From NCBI RefSeq assembly GCF_010729485.1, contig NZ_AP022609.1:2728001-2792000 (forward strand): a stretch of DNA of 64,000 nucleotides, written 5' to 3'. Under the pieces are notes generated by a model. The model ran no database searches. It saw only the letters and a list, made by a program, of their open reading frames with translations, and had not been told where the DNA came from. Numbering within the stretch: position 1 is the stretch's first letter; each line of letters begins with the position of its first letter. Both the position numbers and the translations under genes were made by a program. Positions 30,834-40,158 of the stretch are shown piece by piece. The stretch is from Mycolicibacter hiberniae. GTDB taxonomy: Bacteria > Actinomycetota > Actinomycetes > Mycobacteriales > Mycobacteriaceae.

Positions 30834-31694
30834 TCAGGCCGGCCGCACGACAATGACCGGGGCGTGCGCCGACTGCACCACCTCCTGGCTGACCGAGCCC
30901 AGCAGCATGCCGGTGAAGCCGCCACGGCCGTGGCTGCCCACCACCACCAGCTGAGCCGCCCGCGACTGGTCGATCAGCTGGTCGGCGGGCCGGTCGTCGA
31001 CCACCACGCGACGCACGGTGACGTCGGGGTAGCGCTCCCGCCAGCCGGCCAGCCGCTCAGCCAGAGCCAATTCGCTCTCCGACGCCAGCACGGCGGTGTC
31101 GAGGCCGGGAAAGTCCATCAGCCCGGTGTCGTGCCAGGCATACACCGCGATCAGTTCCACCCCGCGCAGCGATGCCTCTTCGAACGCCAGCGCCGTTGCG
31201 GCCTCCGACACCGGCGAGCCGTCGATGCCGACGACCACCGGAGCGGTGTCGGAGCGCTGATGGTCTTCGTGGATGACCGCGACCGCGCAGTCTGCGTGCC
31301 GCACCAGTGACGAGCTGACCGAGCCGAGCAGCAGGCGACGCATCCGCCCGTACCCGCGGGACCCGACCACCAGGCGGGCGGCCTCGCGGCTCATGTCGAC
31401 CAGCATCGGGACGGTGGAACCCACCACGATCTCCGCGGAGACGTGCGTCGCCCCGGCCGCCGCGGCGATCTCGGCGGCCTCACGCAGGTGGCGTTCGCCC
31501 TGCTCACGCTGCCATTCGGTGTAGCCGGACGGCATCGGTGTCTCGGGGAACGTCATCACCACCGGGGAGGCCAGCACGTGCACCAGGGTCAGGGGCAGGT
31601 TGTGCAGCGCGGCGTCGCGCGCCGCCCAATCGACGGCCGTTGCCGACGACGGCGACCCGTCGACACCGACCAGGATTCCGGAAGTGGACGACAT
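30834..31694 (-). CDS. Tandem universal stress protein (UspA family)
   Basis: 286 residues, two Usp domains (about 5-150 and 155-286). Each has the ATP-binding G2xG9xGS motif: GSRGYGRMRRLLLGSVSSS in the first and GSHGRGGFTGMLLGSVSQ in the second. Tandem Usp proteins of this type bind ATP and influence dormancy-like growth arrest in mycobacteria. The start MSSTSGILVGVDG is chosen because VGVDGS begins the fold. It converges on mmpL with eight bases between stops and diverges from otsB2. Confidence 0.9.
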   Translation of the reverse strand: MSSTSGILVGVDGSPSSATAVDWAARDAALHNLPLTLVHVLASPVVMTFPETPMPSGYTEWQREQGERHLREAAEIAAAAGATHVSAEIVVGSTVPMLVDMSREAARLVVGSRGYGRMRRLLLGSVSSSLVRHADCAVAVIHEDHQRSDTAPVVVGIDGSPVSEAATALAFEEASLRGVELIAVYAWHDTGLMDFPGLDTAVLASESELALAERLAGWRERYPDVTVRRVVVDDRPADQLIDQSRAAQLVVVGSHGRGGFTGMLLGSVSQEVVQSAHAPVIVVRPA

Positions 31695-31777
31695 CGGCGC
31701 TCTCCTTGCGCTCAGGGACCTGACACCTACCACGCTAATGCCGACGAGGCTGTGGCACCGTGGTGGACATGGTGGGC

Positions 31778-32896
31778 ATGTCGGTCACGGTCGACCCGCG
31801 TCGGCATGACGCGGTGCTGTTGCAGCTGGGCCCGGGCTGGGATCCGGCGGCGCTGACCGAGCGCCTGCACCGGGCCCGCGTGCGGGTGGGCACGGTGGCA
31901 TCCGGGGCCGACCTGGTGCCCGCGGCCGCCGGTTTGGCGGTGCGGCCGGGCCGCGCCGTGGTGATCACCGATTCGGAGGCGGGCGTGGTGGCGGCTCGCA
32001 GTGCCGGATTCGCCTTGGTGATCGGGGTGGGGCGCGACGGCGGCGATGCGGTTGTGGACGGCCCGGATGCGGTGGGGGTGCGTCTCGGCGACCGCCCGAT
32101 GTCGGCCTTGCCGGATGCGATGACGGCCTTGGCCGCCGGAGCGTTGCCCGACCTCGCTCATCCGGCGGTGTTCTTCGACTTCGACGGGACCTTGTCGGAT
32201 ATCGTCGCCGATCCCGACGCGGCCCAACCGGTGGCCGGCGCGGTGGATGCGTTGGCCGCGTTGGCCGCCCGGTGCCCGGTGGCGGTGCTGTCCGGTCGCG
32301 ACCTGGCCGACGTCCGGGCCCGGGTGGGCCTGGACGGGATCTGGTATGCGGGCAGTCACGGCTTCGAGCTGACCGGTCCGGACGGCGCCCATCACCAGAA
32401 CGACGCCGCCGCCGATGCGATGCCGGTGTTGGCCGGCGCGGCCGCATCGCTGCGTGACCAACTCAAGATGCCGGGGATCGTGGTGGAGCACAAGCGATTC
32501 GCGGTTGCGGTGCACTATCGCAACGCGGCCCGGGACCGCGTCGGCGAGACGATGGCGGCGGTGCGCGATGCCGGCCGGCGCACCGGTCTGCGGGTCACGA
32601 CCGGCCGGGAGGTGATCGAGCTGCGTCCCGAGATCGACTGGGACAAGGGCCGTACGCTGCACTGGCTACTGGACCGCATGAACGAGGCGACTCCGGTGTC
32701 TGCGCCGCTGTTCCTCGGCGACGACATCACCGACGAAGACGCCTTCGACGCGGCGGCGCAGCTCTCGGGTGCCGGAATTGTGGTGCGGCACAACGACGAC
32801 GGCGACCGCGCGACCGCAGCCCGGTATGCCCTGGACAGCCCGGCACAGGCGGCCGAGTTCACCGCACGACTGGCGAAGCGCCTCAGCGGCGACTGA
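31778..32896 (+). CDS. otsB2: Trehalose-6-phosphate phosphatase OtsB2
   Basis: Removes phosphate from trehalose-6-phosphate to give trehalose, needed for trehalose mycolates. About 372 residues. The N-terminal domain (about 1-115) has the degenerate HAD-like fold of mycobacterial OtsB2. The catalytic HAD domain begins at FFDFDGTLSDI (nucleophile D and acid/base D), followed by VLSGRDLADV, the cap-domain GSHGFELT, VEHKRF and GDDITDEDAF. The start MSVTVDPRRHDAV matches the M. tuberculosis alignment; GTG at 31760 or ATG at 31769 are alternatives in frame. Its stop is immediately followed by the convergent hydratase stop. Confidence 0.93.
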   Translation: MSVTVDPRRHDAVLLQLGPGWDPAALTERLHRARVRVGTVASGADLVPAAAGLAVRPGRAVVITDSEAGVVAARSAGFALVIGVGRDGGDAVVDGPDAVGVRLGDRPMSALPDAMTALAAGALPDLAHPAVFFDFDGTLSDIVADPDAAQPVAGAVDALAALAARCPVAVLSGRDLADVRARVGLDGIWYAGSHGFELTGPDGAHHQNDAAADAMPVLAGAAASLRDQLKMPGIVVEHKRFAVAVHYRNAARDRVGETMAAVRDAGRRTGLRVTTGREVIELRPEIDWDKGRTLHWLLDRMNEATPVSAPLFLGDDITDEDAFDAAAQLSGAGIVVRHNDDGDRATAARYALDSPAQAAEFTARLAKRLSGD

Positions 32897-33766
32897 TCAG
32901 GGCTGGTATTCCGCCGCGCCGTCATCAAGCACCACTCGCAGGTTGGCGCCGTCCGGGCCGGCGGCCTCGGTGCGGAACACCGCCTTGCCCGGCTCGGTCC
33001 GCCAGATGGAGGTGGTCAGCGTCTCGCCCGGGAACACCGGGTCGGTGAACCGTGCCGAGATGGCGCTGACCCGGTTCGCGTCGCCGTCGCCGAGGTCGGC
33101 GACCAGCGCGCGGCCGGCGAAACCGTAGGTGCACAGCCCGTGCAGGATCGGCTTGGGGAAGCCGGCCAGGGTGGTGGCGAACCACGGGTCGCTGTGCAGG
33201 GGGTTGCGGTCGCCGGAGAGTCGGTACAGCAGCGCCTGATCCTCGCGGGTCACATACGAGATGCGGGAATCCGGATCACGTTCCGGGATTTCCGGGGCGA
33301 CCGCCCGCTGCCCCGGGGCCCCACCGAAGCCACCGGCCTTGCGGATGACCAAAGTGGTCAGCGTCTCGACCAGGGGTTCGGCGGTCGTGACGTCGGTGCC
33401 GCGCGCCCGGAGCACCACGACGGCGTTCTTGCCCTCGCCCTTGTCCTGGATGTCGGCCACCTCGGCCACCACCTGCAGGCTTCCGGCGGGCGGCAGCGGC
33501 GCGAACAACCGCACCTGCTGCGAGCCGTGCAGCAGCAGCGCCGGGTTGAAGGTGCCGATCTTGCCGGCGGCCGCGAAGCCCATGCAGCAGATGACGGCGT
33601 AGGTGGGCAACACCTGCTGGGCGATACCGTGGCTGTTCTCGGTGGTGAACGCCAAGTCCGCCGTTCCGGCGCCGACCCCCAGCGCGTAGAGCATGGTGTC
33701 GCGATCGGTCCATTCGACCCGCACGGGATCGGTGGTCACGCCGATGGCTGTTGGGTCCAGTGCCAC
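32897..33766 (-). CDS. htdY: (R)-specific enoyl-CoA hydratase/3-hydroxyacyl-thioester dehydratase, HtdY-like
   Basis: 289-residue double-hotdog MaoC-type protein. The hydratase-2 signature YRLSGDRNPLHSDPWFA lies in the second hotdog, with its catalytic Asp and His. It hydrates trans-2-enoyl-CoA to (R)-3-hydroxyacyl-CoA in beta-oxidation or lipid synthesis. The GTG start MALDPTAIGV has a GAAGGAG site at good spacing, which rules against the upstream in-frame start. It resembles M. tuberculosis Rv3389c, which also lies beside lpqD. Divergent from lpqD. Confidence 0.9.
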   Translation of the reverse strand: MALDPTAIGVTTDPVRVEWTDRDTMLYALGVGAGTADLAFTTENSHGIAQQVLPTYAVICCMGFAAAGKIGTFNPALLLHGSQQVRLFAPLPPAGSLQVVAEVADIQDKGEGKNAVVVLRARGTDVTTAEPLVETLTTLVIRKAGGFGGAPGQRAVAPEIPERDPDSRISYVTREDQALLYRLSGDRNPLHSDPWFATTLAGFPKPILHGLCTYGFAGRALVADLGDGDANRVSAISARFTDPVFPGETLTTSIWRTEPGKAVFRTEAAGPDGANLRVVLDDGAAEYQP

Positions 33767-33855
33767 GGATTCTCCTTCACGTCGGAGGCGATTTGGTCCC
33801 ACCATTTCAGCAGAAGGATTCGTGTCGGGGCCATCGATTAGGGCAGGCTGTCGGC

Positions 33856-34596
33856 ATGAGGAAGCACACCGGGAACCGCGTTATCACTGTGGTCGCGATG
33901 CTGGCGGCGGCGCTGGCCTGCACTCTGGCGCTGGGTGGCTGTTCCACCACACCGCAACCGCGGATCATGACACTGACGCTGGTCCGCCATGCCGAGTCCG
34001 AGGCCAATGCCGCGGGCATCCTGGACACCTCGGTGCCCGGCCCGGGTCTGACCGACAAGGGGCGCGTCCAGGCTCAGGAGATCACAAACCAGCTCTCGGG
34101 CAACCGCCACGACGGGGTGTATGCCTCGTCGATGGTGCGTACCCAGCAGACCGCCGCCCCGCTGGCGCGTGAGCTCGGACGTCAGGTGGAGATCCTGCCG
34201 GGCCTGCGGGAGATCAACGCCGGCTGGTTCAGCGACAAGCCCGGATCCATGGTCAATTCCGTGTATTGGCTGGCCCCGCAGGCCTGGCTCCACGGTGACC
34301 GCAGCGCGACCATTCCCGGCTCCATTGACGGCAATCAGTTCAACGACGAGTTCGGTGCCGCCGTCCAGCAGATGTACGACGCCGGCGACAAGAATCCCGT
34401 GGCGTTTTCCCACGGGGCGTCCATCGCCACCTGGACGCTGATGAACGTCCGCAACCCCCGCGACGAGTTGCTGATCGACCACCCGCTGCCCAACATCGCC
34501 AAGGTGGTGATCACCGGCAGCCCGACCACCGGCTGGACGCTTGTGGAGTGGGACGGCATTCGCGCGTTCTCCCCCGGCGCGGCTGCGCGGCGGTGA
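33856..34596 (+). CDS. lpqD: Histidine-phosphatase-family lipoprotein LpqD
   Basis: 246 residues. The signal peptide ends in lipobox LGGC, with C29 the lipidated residue, so the mature protein is anchored outside the membrane. The phosphoglycerate-mutase/histidine-phosphatase core keeps catalytic TLVRHAESEANAAG, a second-Arg region (ASSMVRTQQTAAPL), the acid EI in LREINAGWF and the second His in FSHGASIATW. It is probably an extracytoplasmic phosphatase; substrate unknown. It is followed by acrA1, as in M. tuberculosis. Confidence 0.9.
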   Translation: MRKHTGNRVITVVAMLAAALACTLALGGCSTTPQPRIMTLTLVRHAESEANAAGILDTSVPGPGLTDKGRVQAQEITNQLSGNRHDGVYASSMVRTQQTAAPLARELGRQVEILPGLREINAGWFSDKPGSMVNSVYWLAPQAWLHGDRSATIPGSIDGNQFNDEFGAAVQQMYDAGDKNPVAFSHGASIATWTLMNVRNPRDELLIDHPLPNIAKVVITGSPTTGWTLVEWDGIRAFSPGAAARR

Positions 34597-34673
34597 TCGG
34601 CACCGGCCCGCTGTCGACCCCGCTGTTGACTCCGCTGTTGACGTAGCCCCCACGACCGGTAACCATGACCGGT

Positions 34674-36695
34674 ATGCATTATGTCGTTACCGGCGGTACC
34701 GGGTTCATTGGGCGACGCGCGGTGTCCCGACTGTTGGCGACCAGTCCCCAGGCGCAGGTATGGGTGCTGGTACGCCGTGCCTCGCTGAGCCGCTTTGAGA
34801 CGCTGGCCTCGCAGGAGTGGGGCGAGCGCGTGAAACCGCTGGTCGGCGACCTGGCGGCGCCGAACCTCGGGCTGAACGACACGGCATTAGCCGAACTCGG
34901 TGATATCGACCACGTGCTGCACTGTGCGGCCATCTACGACATCACCGCCGGCACGGCCGAGCAGCAGGCGGTCAACGTCGAGGGCACGCGCGCAGTGATC
35001 GGGTTGGCGAAGCGACTGGACGCCACGTTGTCGCACATGTCCTCGATAGCGGTGGCCGGAGACTTCGCCGGCGAATTCACCGAAGACGACTTCGACGTCG
35101 GCCAACAGCTGCCGACCCCGTACCACCAGACAAAGTTCGAGGCCGAAGCGCTGGTGCGCTCGGCACCGGGACTGCGCTACCGGGTGTTCCGTCCGGCGGT
35201 GGTGGTGGGCGATTCCCGCACCGGCGAGATGGACAAAGTCGACGGACCGTATTATTTCTTCCCGCTGCTGGCCAAGCTGGCGGCACTGCCCCGGCTGACC
35301 CCGATGGCGGTACCCAACACCGGACGCACCAACGTCGTCCCGGTCGACTACGTCGTCGATGCGCTGGTCGATCTGATGCACGCCGACGGCTTAGACGGGC
35401 GCACCTTCCACCTCACCGCGCCGAGGTCGATCGGGCTGCCCGACATCTACCGGGCCATCGCGGCCGAGGCCGGGCTTCCGCCGCTGCGCGCCACGCTGCC
35501 CGCCGCGGTGGCGGCCCCGGTGCTCAACGTCGGCGGACGCACCCGGGTGTGGCGCAACATGGTGGCCACCCAACTGGGGCTTCCCGCCGAGGTGCTCGAT
35601 CTGGTGGAGCTGCGGCCGACGTTCGTCGCCGACGCCACCCGTGCGGCGCTGGGTCAGCGCGTCCGGCTGCCCGAGTTCGGCGACTACGCGCCGAGGCTGT
35701 GGCGGTACTGGGCGCAGCATCTGGATCCCGACCGCGCTCGCCGCGACGATCCGGCGGGGCCGCTGGTCGGCCGGCACGTCGTCATCACCGGGGCGTCCAG
35801 CGGTATCGGCCGGGCCTCGGCCATCGCGGTCGCCGAGCGCGGCGGCACGGTCTTCGCGCTGGCCCGCAGCGGCTCAGCGCTCGACGAGCTGGTGGCCGAG
35901 ATCCGGGCCGGCGGGGGGCAGGCGCATGCCTTCACCTGTGACGTGACCGATTCGGCATCGGTGGAGCACACCGTCAAGGACATTCTGGGCCGGTTCGGGC
36001 ATGTCGACTACCTGGTGAACAATGCCGGCCGGTCCATTCGCCGCTCGGTGGCCAGCTCCACCGAGCGGCTGCACGACTACGAGCGCACGATGGCGGTCAA
36101 CTACTTCGGTGCGGTGCGCATGGTGCTGGCGTTGCTGCCGCACTGGCGGGAACGGCGGTTCGGCCACGTCGTCAACGTCTCCAGTGAAGGAGTCCTGGCG
36201 CACAGTCCGCGCTACAGCGCCTACGTGCCCACCAAGGCGGCGCTGGATGCGTTCGCCGACGTGATCTCGACCGAAACACTTTCCGAGCACATCACCTTCA
36301 CCACCATCCACATGCCCCTGGTGGCCACTCCGATGATCGCGCCGACGGGCAAGCTGCTCCCGGTCGGGGCGATCAGCGCCGAGCACGCGGCGGCCATGGT
36401 GATACGCGGCCTGATCGAGAAGCCGGACCGGATCGACACCCCGCTGGGGACGCTGGCCGAAGCCGGCAACTACTTCACCCCCCGGCTGGCGCGCCGGGTG
36501 CTGCACCAGGTCTACCTGGGCTACCCGGACTCGGCCGCGGCGCGCGGTGTGGCACTCCCTGAAACAACCGCTGCGGCACCCAGGACTCGACAGGTAGCAC
36601 GCAGACCGAAGCGACCGTCGCGGGCGATCCCCCGGGTGCGGGTGCCCCGCCCGGTCAAACGGGCGGTGCGGTTGGTTCCGGGCGTGTACTGGTGA
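34674..36695 (+). CDS. acrA1: Fatty acyl-CoA/aldehyde reductase, two-domain SDR (AcrA1)
   Basis: 673 residues. Residues 1-350 are an extended SDR with TGGTGFIG (6-13), active-site YHQTK and the acyl-reductase linker. Residues about 365-620 are a classical SDR with TGASSGIG, NNAGRS, and the SAYVPTK catalytic Tyr/Lys. Fused reductases of this type turn fatty acyl-CoA into aldehyde and alcohol, for wax-ester synthesis. The Arg/Pro-rich tail (about 625-673) is basic and may touch membrane. The start MHYVVTGG fits the Rossmann strand; an ATG nine bases upstream is possible. iunH follows after ten bases. Confidence 0.9.
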   Translation: MHYVVTGGTGFIGRRAVSRLLATSPQAQVWVLVRRASLSRFETLASQEWGERVKPLVGDLAAPNLGLNDTALAELGDIDHVLHCAAIYDITAGTAEQQAVNVEGTRAVIGLAKRLDATLSHMSSIAVAGDFAGEFTEDDFDVGQQLPTPYHQTKFEAEALVRSAPGLRYRVFRPAVVVGDSRTGEMDKVDGPYYFFPLLAKLAALPRLTPMAVPNTGRTNVVPVDYVVDALVDLMHADGLDGRTFHLTAPRSIGLPDIYRAIAAEAGLPPLRATLPAAVAAPVLNVGGRTRVWRNMVATQLGLPAEVLDLVELRPTFVADATRAALGQRVRLPEFGDYAPRLWRYWAQHLDPDRARRDDPAGPLVGRHVVITGASSGIGRASAIAVAERGGTVFALARSGSALDELVAEIRAGGGQAHAFTCDVTDSASVEHTVKDILGRFGHVDYLVNNAGRSIRRSVASSTERLHDYERTMAVNYFGAVRMVLALLPHWRERRFGHVVNVSSEGVLAHSPRYSAYVPTKAALDAFADVISTETLSEHITFTTIHMPLVATPMIAPTGKLLPVGAISAEHAAAMVIRGLIEKPDRIDTPLGTLAEAGNYFTPRLARRVLHQVYLGYPDSAAARGVALPETTAAAPRTRQVARRPKRPSRAIPRVRVPRPVKRAVRLVPGVYW

Positions 36696-36705
36696 ATCTG
36701 CTCTC

Positions 36706-37656
36706 GTGACACTGCCTGTCTTCGCCGACTTCGATACCGGCGTCGACGACGCGGTGGCGCTGGTGTACCTGCTGGCCAGCCCGGATGCCGAGCTTGTCGG
36801 GATCGCTGCAACCGGCGGAAACGTTGCGGTGCAGCAGGTCTGTGACAACAACCTGGCTCTGCTGGAACTGTGCGGGGCGACCGGTGTCCCGGTATCTCGC
36901 GGCGCCGACGCACCGCGCAGCGGCCCAGTCCACACCGGGCAGAACAGCCACGGCCCGCAGGGGCTGGGGTACGCCGAGCTGCCGCCCGGCACCGGACGGC
37001 TCACCGGATACGACGCCGCAACAGCATGGGGCACCGCCGCGCGGGAACACCCGGGACAGTTGATCGGGGTGGCCACCGGCCCGCTGACCAACCTGGCATT
37101 GGCGCTGCGAGCCGAACCGGCACTGCCCACGCTGCTGCGTCGGCTGGTGATCATGGGCGGTGCGTTCTCCGGCGAGCGGTCCGCCGGGGCTGAGTTCAAC
37201 ATCGGATTCGATCCGGAGGCGGCCGCCCAGGTGTTCGCGGCATGGGGAGCAGTTGCGCCGCAACGACTCCCGATCGTGTGCGGCCTGGATCTGACCCAGC
37301 ACGTCGCGATCACTCCGACGATCCTGGCGCGGCTGGCCGGGCCGGCTGAGGACTCGGTGGTCCGGATGCTCCATGACGCGCTGCGCTTCTATTTCGAGGC
37401 CCACGAGGCGCGGGGCCACGGCTACCTGGCGTATCTGCACGACCCGCTGGCCGCAGCGGTCGCTCTGGAACCCACGCTCGTGACCACCCGCCCGGCCGCA
37501 GTGCGGGTCGCGCTTTCGCCCGATGCGCGCGGGCGAACGATTCCCGACTGGGACGCGCACCGGCCCAACGCGCTGATCGGGGTCGCAGTGGACCCGGCGG
37601 TGTTCTTCGACCGGTTCGTGCCACGAGTCGGCGCATTCGCCCGCCGGCGAGGTTGA
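36706..37656 (+). CDS. iunH: Nucleoside hydrolase (IunH family)
   Basis: Hydrolyses the N-glycosidic bond of ribonucleosides for base salvage. 316 residues. The calcium-binding N-terminal DxDxGxDD motif is D8, D10, D14, D15 in DFDTGVDDAVAL. VIMGGAF and AEFNIGFDPEAA are the substrate-loop motifs and LHDPLAAAVAL carries the C-terminal metal ligand. GTG start (MTLPVFADFDTG), ten bases after acrA1. In M. tuberculosis cmaA1 lies between acrA1 and this gene; here it is absent. Confidence 0.92.
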   Translation: MTLPVFADFDTGVDDAVALVYLLASPDAELVGIAATGGNVAVQQVCDNNLALLELCGATGVPVSRGADAPRSGPVHTGQNSHGPQGLGYAELPPGTGRLTGYDAATAWGTAAREHPGQLIGVATGPLTNLALALRAEPALPTLLRRLVIMGGAFSGERSAGAEFNIGFDPEAAAQVFAAWGAVAPQRLPIVCGLDLTQHVAITPTILARLAGPAEDSVVRMLHDALRFYFEAHEARGHGYLAYLHDPLAAAVALEPTLVTTRPAAVRVALSPDARGRTIPDWDAHRPNALIGVAVDPAVFFDRFVPRVGAFARRRG

Positions 37657-37692
37657 CCCGCCATGCCGCGCCGAGGTTGACCCTCCTGTCCC

Positions 37693-37756
37693 GCGCCGAG
37701 CGTGTAATCACGGCGATTTTCGGGGCGGATTCTCGCCGTGATTGCACGTTCGGCGC
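37693..37756. repeat. Long inverted repeat (24-base arms) between convergent genes
   Basis: Left arm 37693-37716 (GCGCCGAGCGTGTAATCACG and on) pairs with right arm 37733-37756 over all 24 positions, around a 16-base loop. The two differences are both G-U compatible in RNA. It lies between the ends of iunH and imuB and can act as a two-way terminator. A duplicated CGAGGTTGACCC lies just before it, the first copy holding the iunH stop. Confidence 0.8.
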
Positions 37757-37795
37757 AGTGGACCGATGGCGCACCGCCGCACTGGCCCCGCCGAG

Positions 37796-39391
37796 TCATT
37801 CGTAGACCCCCTCCAGGTACCACCGCCGCAGCCGGTAGCACAACAGGAGCGCCTGCCCAGACCCCGCGCTCGGTGACCCACCCGCCAGCAGCACCTGGAC
37901 CCGGGCGGTGCGCCCCGACCCCGGCCCCTCCCGCTGCGGGTCCCACCACCGTTCGTCGACCAACCAGGGGCCGGCCCACCAGCGCACCTCGTCGTCCCGC
38001 CCCCGAGCGACCAGCCACGCCGGGTCGGCGGAGAAGAATCCCCGGCTGCTCACCCGGATCGGATTGCGTTCGGCATCAAGCAGTTCCACGGGATCGTCGA
38101 GCAGTACCGCCGGCGACGGCTCGGGGAGCCGGCCGGGCCACGGCTGGCGCGGGTCGGCCAGCGGCACCGGCTCATCCCCCAGCGGGGTCAAGGTGATTCG
38201 CTCCGCGGGACCGCGACCACCGGAGAGCACCGGCACCCGGACCGCTTCGGGGCCGAGCAGTCCCTGCACGCGGATCAAGGCGCGCCGGGCCCGTAGCCGG
38301 TCCTCCTCACCGGGGCCACCCCAGAGCGGTAACTGCAGTGCCTCGGCCGCCGATGCCACCTCCACCGGTTGCAGCCGTAACAGCGTCACCGGGCCGGTGG
38401 GCCGGTCGGCGGCGACACGGCGGTTCAGCCAACCGTCCAGCTGCCAGCGCACCCGATCCGCGGTGGCCTCCTCGGTCAACGGCTCGGCGCACCGCCACAC
38501 CCGGGTCAGCTCTTCTCCGGTTGCGGTGACGGCGTGAATGGCCAGCCGGGTACAGCCGACGCCGGCGGCCATCAGCGTCCGGTGCAGGGCAGCCGCCAGC
38601 GAGCGCCCGGCAAACGCCGCGGCGTCTACCCGCTCGATCGGGGGATCGCACGGCAGCACCGCCTCGAGGTCCGGTTCGGGCTCTCGCCCGGACGGTCCGC
38701 GTTGCGGCTCGGCGCGGGCGAACCGGTGCGCGGCGAGCGCGTCCGGGCCGAATCGCGAGGTGACATCCGAACGGGGCAGCGCGGCAAACTGCCCGATGGT
38801 CCGAATGCCCAAGCGCCACAGCAAGTCGATCAGAGCGTCCCGGCCCGGTCCGGACAGACTGGGCTCGGCGGCCAGCTGCCGGATCGACAGCGCCGACAAG
38901 AACCGGGCGTCTTTCCCGGGCGGCACCACGGCGCCGGCACGCGCGGCGAGCACGGCGGTGGAGAGGCCGTCGGCGATCCCGACCTGGCATTCGACATCGG
39001 TCGCGCCGACCGCGTCGATGAGGCGTTCGGCGGCTTGTTCCTCGGAACCGAAGGCCCGCACCGCGCCGCGCACCGACACCACCAGCAGCCCGGGCCGCAA
39101 CACCTCGGCGGCCGGTATCAACTCGTCCACCGCGGCAAGGACCGGCTCGAACAACCGGGCATCACGATCGGCGTCGGCGGCCACCACGTGCAATGCCGGG
39201 CAGCGGGCCGCCGCCTCGCGGCGCCGCAGCCCACGCCGCACCCCCGCCGCGCGAGCGCCCGCCGAGCACGCGATCACCCGGTTGGCCAGGGTGACCGCAA
39301 CCGGCGCGGTGGGCGGTAACCCCGCTGCGGCCGCCGCGGCGACCGCGGGCCAGTCCATGCACCACAGCGCCAGTACTCGGGAGTCGGGCAT
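37796..39391 (-). CDS. imuB: ImuB, Y-family-like mutasome protein
   Basis: Non-catalytic Y-family homologue that brings DnaE2 to the beta clamp during damage-induced mutagenesis. 531 residues. The fold is Y-family, but the palm lacks the usual metal-binding DxD motif: the N-terminus reads LALWCMDWPAV. The beta-clamp-binding motif QLPLWG is clear at about 353-358, and a C-terminal extension of about 170 residues follows it, which in ImuB contacts ImuA' and DnaE2. It is downstream of imuA' with 11 bases between them, under the same LexA box. Essentially the M. tuberculosis Rv3394c product. Confidence 0.93.
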   Translation of the reverse strand: MPDSRVLALWCMDWPAVAAAAAAGLPPTAPVAVTLANRVIACSAGARAAGVRRGLRRREAAARCPALHVVAADADRDARLFEPVLAAVDELIPAAEVLRPGLLVVSVRGAVRAFGSEEQAAERLIDAVGATDVECQVGIADGLSTAVLAARAGAVVPPGKDARFLSALSIRQLAAEPSLSGPGRDALIDLLWRLGIRTIGQFAALPRSDVTSRFGPDALAAHRFARAEPQRGPSGREPEPDLEAVLPCDPPIERVDAAAFAGRSLAAALHRTLMAAGVGCTRLAIHAVTATGEELTRVWRCAEPLTEEATADRVRWQLDGWLNRRVAADRPTGPVTLLRLQPVEVASAAEALQLPLWGGPGEEDRLRARRALIRVQGLLGPEAVRVPVLSGGRGPAERITLTPLGDEPVPLADPRQPWPGRLPEPSPAVLLDDPVELLDAERNPIRVSSRGFFSADPAWLVARGRDDEVRWWAGPWLVDERWWDPQREGPGSGRTARVQVLLAGGSPSAGSGQALLLCYRLRRWYLEGVYE

Positions 39392-39402
39392 GCCAGGACC
39401 CG

Positions 39403-40113
39403 CTAGCCGATCCGGGCCCGCCCGGCCGCCCGCCCAGCGGCCCGCACCTCGAGGCGCACCGCGCCGATCCGGCCGAAGCCGCCAACGGCCGCGCAGCCCG
39501 CCATCGGGTGGCCGGTGGTCTCATAACCGCTCACCCGGGCGTCCAGTCGCAGCGCCGACCCCTGCCAGTCACCGCCGGAGACCAGCAGGGCACACCCGCG
39601 GTGGCGGGCACGGGCCAGCACGACCCGGGTGCGCGACGGCGGAACGCAGCGGCCGCCCAGGCCGAGCACCACCAGATCCATGCCGTCGATCAGCACCGCG
39701 GCCACCTCCACCGGGTCGTTGCCGGGATCCGGGATGACGGCGAGCCGGCTCAGGTCTGCGCCCATCTCCGCCGCGGCCAACAACCCGAGCTCCGGCTGGC
39801 CGACGATCGCCGCGTTCCCCCCGGCCGCCGTCACCGTGGCCACCACGCCCAGCGTCAGCGACCGGGCCCCCGAGAGCACCGCCACCGTGCCCCGGGGCAA
39901 TCCGGCGGGCAGCACCTCGGCCAGCAGCGGCGGAACGGGCAGCACGGCGTCGGCAGCCGGGGCGACCGCAGCCCCCGGGACCGCGACGGGACCCGGCCGG
40001 CCGGCACCCACCTTCCCGGACACCGCCGCCATCTGCAGGCGCAGTTGTTTGAGCTGCTCAACACGGTTTTCCGGGATGACATGACGCTCCCCCACGCGCA
40101 CCGCCGCCGTCAT
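39403..40113 (-). CDS. imuA': ImuA', RecA-like mutasome protein
   Basis: About 236 residues, partner of ImuB and DnaE2 in SOS mutagenesis. The sequence has a RecA-like core: [18 protein letters not shown] replaces the Walker A region and the canonical GK(T/S) is missing, while [14 protein letters not shown] resembles Walker B. The start at 40113 ([12 protein letters not shown]) is preferred because GGAGG sits six bases before it; the upstream ATG at 40128 lacks such a site. Followed directly by imuB. A LexA box lies 30 bases upstream. Confidence 0.9.
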   Translation of the reverse strand: MTAAVRVGERHVIPENRVEQLKQLRLQMAAVSGKVGAGRPGPVAVPGAAVAPAADAVLPVPPLLAEVLPAGLPRGTVAVLSGARSLTLGVVATVTAAGGNAAIVGQPELGLLAAAEMGADLSRLAVIPDPGNDPVEVAAVLIDGMDLVVLGLGGRCVPPSRTRVVLARARHRGCALLVSGGDWQGSALRLDARVSGYETTGHPMAGCAAVGGFGRIGAVRLEVRAAGRAAGRARIG

Positions 40114-40142
40114 GATCGCCTCCGGCATCGCTCAAATCCGAT

Positions 40143-40158
40143 TCGAAACTATGTTCGA
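40143..40158 (-). promoter_or_regulatory. LexA/SOS box of imuA'-imuB
   Basis: TCGAAA-CTAT-GTTCGA differs at one base from TCGAAC-N4-GTTCGA. It lies 30 bases before the imuA' start and 150 bases before the divergent MpaB-family gene. It fits damage induction of the mutasome. Confidence 0.85.
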
